Shown here: piece after piece, positions 62,601 through 64,000 of the stretch | Layout of the letters: every line of letters begins with the position of its first letter | Numbering within the stretch: position 1 is the stretch's first letter | DNA from: Protula sp. h YS-2021 | Lineage: Eukaryota > Annelida > Polychaeta > Sabellida > Serpulidae | Assembly: GCA_949752745.1 (NCBI GenBank) | Contig: OX457028.1 | Coordinates: 25,921,458-25,985,457 of the forward strand | Direction: 5' to 3' | Length of the DNA: 64,000 bases | The notes under the pieces: generated by a model | Database searches by the model: none | What the model was told of the DNA's origin: nothing | Seen by the model: only the letters and a program-made list of their open reading frames with translations | Translations under genes and position numbers: made by a program

Positions 62601-62816
62601 TAAAAGAAAACCCATTGCAATACCGTTACACAGATGGAAACAACAATCGGCCGACCCCCACACCCAATGCGAGTTTCCTGGAGGCCTACCGGGCCGGGCT
62701 GGTGGGCAGTCTGCCGCGCAGGCGCACCCCGGCCCGACGCCATGTGTCAGCCGTCGAGTGCCTCAATCTTAAGTCGCCACCGCCGCAGGGCAAAGTGTTC
62801 ATAGATCTCATCCGAG
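14162..62816 (+). CDS. SORBS: PDZ-SoHo scaffold gene of the SORBS/CAP family (23-exon model, both ends incomplete)
   Basis: Proteins of this family (CAP/ponsin, ArgBP2, vinexin) are cytoplasmic adaptors at focal adhesions, Z-discs and cell junctions: the SoHo region anchors to membrane or flotillin-type partners and C-terminal SH3 domains bind vinculin, paxillin and Cbl-type ligands. Seen here: a C-terminal PDZ half in the first exon, a SoHo domain split over 38583-38779 and 40326-40404, a YEPGKSS motif at 43792-43906, and long Ser/Pro-rich linkers. Joined exons give about 1,140 residues without the giant exon or about 3,170 with it. Reading frame is preserved across all junctions, with GT-AG borders throughout; the acceptor of the giant exon and the donor of exon 8 remain uncertain. 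The first PDZ half and the SH3 domains are not in the window. Vertebrate SORBS proteins as I know them have no PDZ, so this is either a protostome-type architecture or a lineage fusion. Confidence 0.88.
14314..15340. other. Intron 1, proximal part
   Basis: Non-coding; a poly-C tract near 14478. From about 15276 a 30-bp sequence tttgtgtattgatccaac occurs twice and again at 15949, on the far side of the following element. Confidence 0.55.
15345..15940. mobile_element. Pearl-like element, second family
   Basis: Head hairpin cccagccgactttgtcggac plus tggg, then three diverged monomers of about 155-190 bp starting near 15427, 15580 and 15700 (aaaatgctactcctcct, ctccaatcgttt, then an ATGGCGGC-like end), and tail aactcggctgggtcatgtcc. 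Different in sequence from the 5761/11641 family but built the same way. Confidence 0.65.
16005..16440. mobile_element. Pearl-like element, third family
   Basis: Head hairpin agtcccctgccacgaagcgg plus gggact, then two monomers about 180 bp apart (gtaaggtacatggttttgtg at 16080 and gaggtacatgaatttgtgtg at 16264, both through tctcaaacacgg, atttgtrgatg and agtattttgcgtgtcga), and tail catgcggcgggagact. Confidence 0.7.
16464..16555. repeat. TTG/GTT microsatellite
   Basis: About 90 bases of (GTT)n with TTTTT interruptions. Confidence 0.95.
16556..17918. other. Intron 1 stretch, nothing firm
   Basis: No spliced exon fits the required phase (2-2). A 147-codon minus-strand open frame at 16675-17118 shows no domain or splice context. 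Poly-A tract near 17662. Confidence 0.45.
17918..18110. repeat. Dispersed repeat, copy 1
   Basis: Shares with 32785-33060 the ordered blocks gtgtacttga, gcgacagaaa-like, agaggagtg, agacaatatatttgt, aataaaaataaaat and tttttcgaatcagtcctacc. Probably an interspersed non-coding element. Confidence 0.7.
18111..21170. other. Intron 1 stretch
   Basis: Non-coding. C tracts near 18165 and 19019 and a G tract near 19210. The stretch around 18120-18150 (cttttccagtaatgtccatt) recurs at 23033 in front of the CCCCT block. A lone TTTGCACACCACAAT copy at 19422. Confidence 0.5.
21171..21440. repeat. 21-bp minisatellite with 42-bp alternation
   Basis: Unit tacaggttaaggggcatggt plus g; units ending gtgtaca and ttgaca alternate through the centre, indicating expansion of a dimer. 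Diverged units continue to about 21620. Confidence 0.9.
21949..24135. repeat. Three tandem copies of a composite unit with CCCCT satellite
   Basis: Copies begin at about 21949, 22804 and 23232 with tctgagggggatcatttttt. Each holds a pair of about 65-bp sub-repeats (tcgggatgaatcgaggcag.. and tcgggaggaatcgaggaga..), then an array of CCCCT/CTCCCCT, then aaatagttcgtg and aagacatgtgttttttt. CCCCT arrays span about 22265-22740, 23050-23165 and 23558-24065. Long open frames of Pro/Ser/Leu or Gly/Glu/Arg here are artefacts of the array. Confidence 0.9.
24136..25101. other. Intron 1, distal part with AAT/GAA microsatellite
   Basis: A compound (AAT)n(GAA)n microsatellite lies at 24544-24602 and a poly-C run near 24987. 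No other feature before the exon 2 acceptor. Confidence 0.6.
25102..25322 (+). CDS. SORBS: Exon 2: Gln/Pro/His-rich linker after the PDZ
   Basis: Begins GSLPDIKLGGVNGYPAHQ and continues with loosely repeated P-V-x-x-P/Q blocks (HQPVEDPVKYPTQQPAG, then HPVKQ), ending SYTSDVE. One base at the start completes the Arg codon left open by the PDZ exon. One base at the end completes an Asp codon in exon 3. The acceptor is gtatgttgtag; the donor G/gtacca is weak, and the exact phase match on both sides is the main reason for choosing it. No fold is recognised; probably a flexible linker. Confidence 0.75.
25323..26111. other. Intron 2
   Basis: AT-rich intron; nothing further recognised. Confidence 0.6.
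26112..26423 (+). CDS. SORBS: Exon 3: Ser-rich linker with RRAS phosphosite
   Basis: Reads DYRPTSAPFLKSPVLSSPGL at its start, followed by SDVAVSSPYDDDQSAS and SDSRRASVASNAS, ending in VWSPS. GC content and third-position bias are clearly higher than in the flanking introns. RRAS is a consensus PKA/AGC-kinase site (inference from motif only). The acceptor is gtacctatag and the donor G/gttagt; phase 1 on both sides, so the exon can be skipped without a frameshift. Confidence 0.85.
26424..28742. other. Intron 3
   Basis: No phase-compatible exon found. Candidate AGs near 27618 and 27965 lead into short frames that end in the wrong phase. Confidence 0.5.
28743..29249 (+). CDS. SORBS: Exon 4: long Ser/Thr-rich linker with a TYKP motif
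   Basis: The acceptor has a textbook T-tract (ttttttttttacttttcag) and the donor is AAAG/gtgaga. The 507-nt exon starts GKSSVKTYKPVHFSTGSGSR, is rich in Ser, Gly and Gln, and ends SKTTLSVNTEK. The TYKP motif recurs in exon 15 (TYKPTYVFP) and, as PYRP, in exon 16; vertebrate SORBS proteins have comparable TYRP motifs near SoHo. Symmetric phase 1. No globular domain seen. Confidence 0.88.
29250..30804. other. Intron 4
   Basis: Contains the weak microexon candidate at 29939-29974 and a purine-rich block near 29595-29640. A second strong acceptor at about 30380 (tttttttcgcag) opens a hydrophobic frame with no good donor. Confidence 0.45.
29939..29974 (+). CDS. Possible 36-nt microexon, phase 1-1
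   Basis: A very strong acceptor (cgtcttttccttgcag) is followed by 36 nt that read DLYILKYFTSVR in the required phase and then G/gtaaaa. It would insert in frame between exons 4 and 5. The hydrophobic composition is unlike the neighbouring linkers and the donor is moderate, so it could be a cryptic site. Confidence 0.2.
30805..30921 (+). CDS. SORBS: Exon 5: short basic/aromatic cassette
   Basis: A 117-nt phase 1-1 exon between gttgttttgcag and G/gtaaaa. It encodes SRFEKKRQIYNLALNPYLGH followed by ETLTSQSTPTSPRAFQLC. The segment is basic and hydrophobic, unlike its disordered neighbours, and may be a binding motif; the C-terminal PTSPRAF is proline-directed kinase-like. Support is phase fit, both splice sites and an open frame. 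Being a symmetric cassette it may be alternatively used. Confidence 0.7.
30922..32784. other. Intron 5, first part
   Basis: No exon seen. A run of 28 T lies at 31798-31825. Two TTTTACACACCA-type motifs at 32448 and 32517. Confidence 0.5.
32785..33060. repeat. Dispersed repeat, copy 2
   Basis: Counterpart of 17918-18110 with the same blocks in the same order, plus about 60 extra bases before the tttttcgaatcagtcctacc block. Confidence 0.7.
33282..33626 (+). CDS. SORBS: Exon 6: Pro-rich linker
   Basis: Between cttctttccag and G/gttggt, phase 1-1. Begins GSPSSRRGILSKVPPSPPLK, then PSPSPTPGQGRDKGLSLF, an acidic-basic stretch (RDKHKEEEDNP), TPPFARSLSESE, and ends SKPIKIVRIK. The PPSPPLKP stretch is an SH3-ligand-like polyproline, which could bind in trans or to the protein's own SH3 domains (inference). 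Confidence 0.88.
33627..34502. other. Intron 6
   Basis: Nothing recognised. Strong-looking acceptors near 33884 and 34230 lead straight into stops. Confidence 0.5.
34503..34637 (+). CDS. SORBS: Exon 7: acidic/polar linker
   Basis: Phase 1-1 exon of 45 codons, starting DEVDDITHSSSLPNNLSSKQ and ending VMWNNVNSQP; strong donor CCGG/gtaaga. The acceptor atcttctctccatcag is chosen because it has a pyrimidine tract and fits phase. The frame is also open back to an ATG at 34442 (reading MHPRKVLFMDSPNKQ), so an alternative upstream acceptor or an alternative first exon cannot be excluded. Confidence 0.8.
34772..34908 (+). CDS. SORBS: Exon 8: polar linker (3' end uncertain)
   Basis: The acceptor tctgttttattcag opens MWSPTEANDLAFKQGHRHTD in phase 1. 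The next exon starts in phase 0, so the donor must follow a full codon. In-phase GT choices lie after 34851 (TGG/gtacca), 34869, 34890 and 34908; none is strong. The longest plausible end is given here; the shortest ends after TDIW. A TTTTACACACCATAT copy sits inside the acceptor tract. Confidence 0.65.
35322..35538 (+). CDS. SORBS: Exon 9: Ser/Thr-rich linker with poly-Thr
   Basis: Begins in phase 0 with SSSLSSPPWRSLTSHLTTAS, then a Thr run (TSTTTTTTTSQSQ), and ends SSTITLLQKGR with donor G/gtgggc. High GC and ACC/AGC codon use stand out from the AT-rich introns. The acceptor is atttctctgacag. Phase 0 to 1, so it pairs with exon 8 as a unit. Confidence 0.85.
35539..37100. other. Intron 9
   Basis: AT-rich intron without repeats or further exons that I can support. 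Confidence 0.5.
37101..37163 (+). CDS. SORBS: Exon 10: 63-nt basic microexon
   Basis: Encodes ERRRTKELQKAEMPLVNGHAQ, with GAG formed across the junction. Acceptor gtgttctag, donor G/gtactg. Phase 1-1. The basic RRR cluster follows directly on QKGR of the previous exon, giving a strongly positive patch. No other frame is consistent with both neighbours. Confidence 0.8.
37164..38224. other. Intron 10 with motif hairpin
   Basis: Contains GATTATGGTGTGTAAAAG at 37349 and its inverted partner TTCTACACACCACAG at 37398, a potential hairpin of about 65 bp, and a further copy at 37998. Confidence 0.6.
38225..38278 (+). CDS. SORBS: Exon 11: 54-nt microexon
   Basis: Encodes DDKKDFTPPQGARTIRVQ between tgtatgttgttgtag and the good donor G/gtgagg; phase 1-1. 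Short charged segment immediately before the SoHo-bearing exon. Likely a regulated cassette because of its size and symmetry (inference). Confidence 0.82.
38583..38779 (+). CDS. SORBS: Exon 12: N-terminal half of the SoHo domain
   Basis: Reads CDVPAGAILVGSKEVIDGEQ, then HTDTYYMLPGEKRTETRTT and APKYEGIGPVDHRTGMPVGF. The final GIGPVD..GMP.GFR stretch is the conserved start of the sorbin homology region (GIGPVDxxGIP in vertebrates). The acceptor gctttgtgtacacag gives phase 1, matching exon 11; the frame is open to 38561, so a phase 0 acceptor there is an alternative. The donor TCG/gtgagg leaves phase 0, splitting SoHo between this and the next exon. Confidence 0.9.
38780..40325. other. Intron 12
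   Basis: One TGGTGTGTAAAA motif at 39913. A strong acceptor near 40050 (cagttgtttcag) would insert sequence inside the SoHo domain, so it is taken as cryptic. Confidence 0.5.
40326..40404 (+). CDS. SORBS: Exon 13: SoHo domain core (DWYKKMYKSLHK)
   Basis: Encodes GVDEKNQKDWYKKMYKSLHK plus TADDSK. DWYKxMFxxIH is the hallmark of the SoHo domain, through which SORBS proteins bind flotillin and associate with membrane rafts (known for vertebrate CAP). Here Phe is Tyr and Ile is Leu, both conservative. Acceptor cttcgctttgtag in phase 0, donor AAAG/gtaatt in phase 1. This is the most diagnostic exon in the window. Confidence 0.95.
41135..41164 (+). CDS. SORBS: Exon 14: 30-nt microexon after SoHo
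   Basis: Encodes D-PLPVSVNDK between cttttgcaattttcag and AAAG/gtgttt. Exactly ten codons, phase 1-1, joining HKTADDSK to KNTYKPTYVF. The acceptor is strong and both borders are in phase; the segment has no recognised function. Confidence 0.72.
41165..43128. other. Intron 14
   Basis: Carries a (TA)n microsatellite at 41616-41681 and three copies of the TGGTGTGTAAAA motif (41314, 42204, 42441), the last two inverted to each other across about 255 bp. Confidence 0.6.
43129..43191 (+). CDS. SORBS: Exon 15: TYKP microexon
   Basis: Encodes EKNTYKPTYVFPEDKTESQK. Acceptor tattttatcatttagcag, donor G/gtgtgt, phase 1-1. The TYKP/PYRP motif follows the SoHo core at about the position where vertebrate SORBS has YNPPY- and TYRP-type motifs. 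Confidence 0.85.
43447..43576 (+). CDS. SORBS: Exon 16: PYRP linker
   Basis: Encodes EPNPYRPAYELPSQSKQEKD then VFSSSLDRNSDRYRSLPV and ends RGSK. The acceptor ctctctctttgcag is excellent and the donor AG/gtatcc leaves two bases that make Ser with exon 17. An overlapping longer open frame from 43441 is a shadow: it is out of phase with both neighbours. Confidence 0.87.
43792..43906 (+). CDS. SORBS: Exon 17: YEPGKSS motif exon
   Basis: Reads TWTPAHARYREDKYKNQPRS, then IEDYEPGKSSIALKEQRL. RSIxxYEPGKSSI closely matches the RSIFEYEPGKSSIL motif that follows SoHo in vertebrate SORBS proteins, which independently confirms the family. Acceptor atatttttgtag, donor CTG/gtcagt, phase 2 to 0. A TTTTACACACCATAT copy lies in the acceptor tract 6-20 bases before the exon. 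Confidence 0.92.
43907..45259. other. Intron 17
   Basis: Poly-T near 45160. An acceptor-like gatttttgcag at about 44896 opens a short phase 0 frame with no acceptable donor. Confidence 0.5.
45260..45400 (+). CDS. SORBS: Exon 18: basic/Ser-rich linker
   Basis: Begins NTKPVPRVFRRFRSTARSGR, then SLSLSDPVDIEDTDSKGYRS and TDELSAK. Phase 0-0; acceptor cttacgtcactag, donor AAG/gtacac. Arg-rich then acidic, high GC compared with surrounding introns. The start was chosen because phase 0 is required and an in-frame stop lies just upstream. Confidence 0.85.
45401..47088. other. Intron 18
   Basis: A (TCTG)n microsatellite at 46589-46624; otherwise nothing recognised. Confidence 0.55.
47089..47118 (+). 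CDS. SORBS: Exon 19: 30-nt acidic microexon
   Basis: Encodes DDFCDELDYE between ttttttcatgcattaacag and GAG/gtattg; phase 0-0, ten codons. Acidic and aromatic, bridging exon 18 to QQLYNPP in exon 20. Skipping it would keep the frame. Confidence 0.8.
47119..50770. other. Intron 19
   Basis: A 20-base G run at 48766-48785 and a T-rich (TTTTTG)n tract at about 49869-50000. No phase 0-0 exon found. Confidence 0.5.
50771..50820 (+). CDS. SORBS: Exon 20: 50-nt NPPIEKP microexon
   Basis: Encodes QQLYNPPIEKPGQFSK plus two bases of a Tyr codon. The acceptor tattctgttttag and the consensus donor TA/gtgagt are both strong. The Pro-rich LYNPPIEKP could be an SH3-type ligand. A longer open frame on the same strand, 50287-50880, is out of phase here and is not supported. 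Confidence 0.85.
51001..51040. repeat. Four 10-bp units
   Basis: Four consecutive taatccgaac units, one with a G for A (tagtccgaac), about 105 bases before exon 21. Confidence 0.95.
51145..51299 (+). CDS. SORBS: Exon 21: charged linker before the giant exon
   Basis: Begins YESDTEVDIRRKDRSVSPSP then SDVSSHDIYKAVQKGADI and ends FRFPIPTKK. Acceptor gtttttcgttgtag, donor AAAG/gtgtgt; phase 2 to 1. SVSPSPSD is a plausible multi-phosphosite. By phase it can join either the giant exon or, skipping it, exon 23. Confidence 0.88.
51300..55701. other. Intron 21 / possible internal promoter region
   Basis: A long AT-rich intron. A 29-bp sequence ctagatgggccgcttrtgac is tandemly duplicated at 53140-53201 with a 33-bp period. 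The last 150 bases are purine-rich with no polypyrimidine tract, so if the giant exon has its own transcription start it would lie here; no TATA or initiator can be assigned. Confidence 0.45.
55702..61794 (+). CDS. SORBS: Exon 22: giant exon, about 2,030 codons
   Basis: One uninterrupted frame ends at the consensus donor CAGG/gtaagt in phase 1. At the 5' side no good acceptor exists: a weak phase-1 AG precedes 55702 (cttaaag), and an ATG at 55710 (atcATGaat) could start an alternative-promoter isoform; the frame is open from 55668. Contents in order: disordered Ser/Arg-rich region; Lys/Arg cluster near 56500 (KKKKKVRVRRHDS); charged helical island 57096-57460 (WELKELYADLDEAQDLEEFF, then IRDFIW-like RRIWDFIW); KLSKSCPDLP near 57640; second helical island 58182-58373; Ser-Ala-Pro repeat 58374-58515; SKFREMQGEMIDTIDKFKG near 58720; LRTALGRYEARIRSRS near 59070; 12-residue repeats 60533-60790; Asn/Gln-rich tail. 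It recalls the long neural exon of vertebrate SORBS2, but only by size, position and a KSKSMPNL-like motif (from memory). Confidence 0.85.
60533..60790 (+). repeat. 36-bp coding tandem repeat (12 residues)
   Basis: Unit YVSTAQQIKQPP repeated about seven times. The first three units (60533-60640) are nearly identical at DNA level; later units change to AQQMAQPP and then decay (AQQMTQPVYT, AQKMTQLHS) to about 60960. The frame is kept throughout. Confidence 0.9.
61795..62633. other. Intron 22
   Basis: A G-rich purine block at about 62315-62402. A frame at 62135-62224 reads KKLRGIYWRDDAGREAVEA but has no usable donor. Confidence 0.5.
62634..62816 (+). CDS. SORBS: Exon 23: conserved-looking basic segment
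   Basis: Phase 1-1, 61 codons, acceptor ataccgttacacag and donor CGAG/gtatat. Encodes DGNNNRPTPTPNASFLEAYR then AGLVGSLPRRRTPARRHVS, VECLNLKSPPPQGKVFIDLI and R. High GC and a mix of hydrophobic and basic residues suggest a functional element and not a linker. The next exons, expected to carry SH3 domains, are not found before 64000. Confidence 0.87.
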
Positions 62817-64000
62817 GTATATAGCTGCCGGCTGCGCAACAGCTGACGGGAGACGGGAGCGCAGGGGAAGGAGGGAGGGAGGGGGTGGGCAGTCTGTGTA
62901 CCAGGATTTTCTTGTAACATTGCTTTATTTTCAGTGTGTGTAAGGTGTGTATCTGAGTGAGTATGGCCAAGCAGCCTCCGTTCTCCTTCTGTTTACTTTT
63001 TGTGCGAATATTTAGAAGTGAAATCGTACAGAAACAAAAACTTCATTGCCCCTCTCTCTCCATTTTCACAAAAAGTGCCGCCCGCCCCTACTTCCCGTAT
63101 CCGCCCCTGACGTTTCTTTTAATGTATCTTCTTAAAATACCCAATAATCAGTAAAACATAGACTCTGTCTGAAAATGACTGCTGAAGCGGAACATCGTTT
63201 GAAGCCATTTTGGAGTATTTCTCAGACGAAGATGGGAAATGCAAACCCTTGACAACATTTGTGACGTCACTTGATTTTAACAAGCCAGTCCTGGTATCCC
63301 GAACCTGTTCCAAGCTGTAATTGACGACAGATTGCTTACACTGATCCACAAAAGCAACCCGTGACCAATGCTTGCCCTGGCGTAGGGGCTGAGCAGATTT
63401 TGGTGTGTGGAATTATACAGAATCCAATAATAGTAACTTCCCGCCTCTGTCGAACGGACTCTTTAAATGACTTTGCCTAAAACCGTAACAACCACGCCAG
63501 ATATTTTATGATAAATTCGCCTTCCTTTTCTGTGCCCCATTTCGCGTAGTTCACCCCCGAACCCCACCCCCTACCCCCCTCCACCCCCACCCCCTCCACC
63601 CCCTCCCCCTTGCGTCTCTCCACTCCAAGATCCGCACCAATGCACTGAGGATATTGACAACTCCGTGGTGTTCACTAAATGTGTGATTGTGATTTCGCGT
63701 ATTGCAGACATGGTGCCATTAGCCAGTGCATGTTCTGTGTTTTATTTTTCTTGTTTCAGGGTAGAGAGTCCATGCTTCCTACTAACCACACTCCTTAGTT
63801 TCACTGCCGTAGCTGTTATCAGTAACCTGCTCAGTGAATAGCCTCTCCCTCACTCATATTAACAACCTTTTGTTTGAGTTTATCAGTTGTGTTAGTTCTT
63901 TGCAGTGCAGAGTTAAATGTTGCTCGTTTAGTTGCATGTTTTTGTGAATTATAGTACCATAGATTCTATTCTTTAGACTAAAACATTTTACGAAAGTATT
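62817..64000. other. Intron 23, runs off the window
   Basis: C-rich block near 63545-63612. The acceptor-like ttgtttcag at about 63759 leads to an immediate stop in the required phase. No SH3 coding sequence is visible. Confidence 0.55.

Overview
The window looks like nuclear DNA from a mollusc, most likely a bivalve. It is AT-rich, has kilobase-scale GT-AG introns, minisatellites and microsatellites, a 200-base scaffold gap, and several short repeats built like the bivalve 'pearl' type (a hairpin head followed by monomers of about 160-180 bp). The mollusc assignment rests on repeat architecture and recalled families, so it is an inference. I see no prokaryotic gene organisation, rRNA, convincing tRNA or CRISPR.

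One spliced plus-strand gene accounts for nearly all the coding signal. I reconstruct 23 exons from 14162 to 62816 whose phases fit at every junction I could test. The first exon carries the C-terminal half of a PDZ domain of the PDLIM/Zasp/ALP kind. The exons at 38583-38779 and 40326-40404 carry a clear SoHo (sorbin homology) domain, and 43792-43906 carries an EYEPGKSS-like motif typical of SORBS proteins. A 6.1 kb exon at about 55.7-61.8 kb encodes roughly 2,030 residues of mostly disordered sequence, with a few dense charged islands and a 12-residue tandem repeat. The gene is therefore a SORBS/CAP (ponsin, ArgBP2, vinexin) relative with an N-terminal PDZ. Its first PDZ half is absent from the sequence shown (upstream, or in the gap), and the SH3 domains expected in this family would lie past 64000. 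Most of the cassette exons are symmetric phase 1-1 and several are microexons of 30-63 nt, which suggests many isoforms of a muscle or focal-adhesion scaffold.

Layout: 1-14 kb is repeat-rich sequence upstream of, or inside the first intron of, the gene. It holds an imperfect tandem duplication, an orphan exon-like ORF at 2295-2720, a TA-flanked foldback element at 3583-4176, pearl-like repeats, the gap, and 19 bp, 24 bp and about 28 bp minisatellites. The 14.3-25.1 kb intron holds two more pearl-like elements, a 21 bp minisatellite and a triplicated CCCCT-rich block. From 25 to 51 kb there are 20 small exons; their introns contain a recurrent motif with core TGGTGTGTAAAA in both orientations. 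From 51.3 to 55.7 kb is a long intron, followed by the giant exon and one more exon at 62634-62816. No minus-strand gene is supported.
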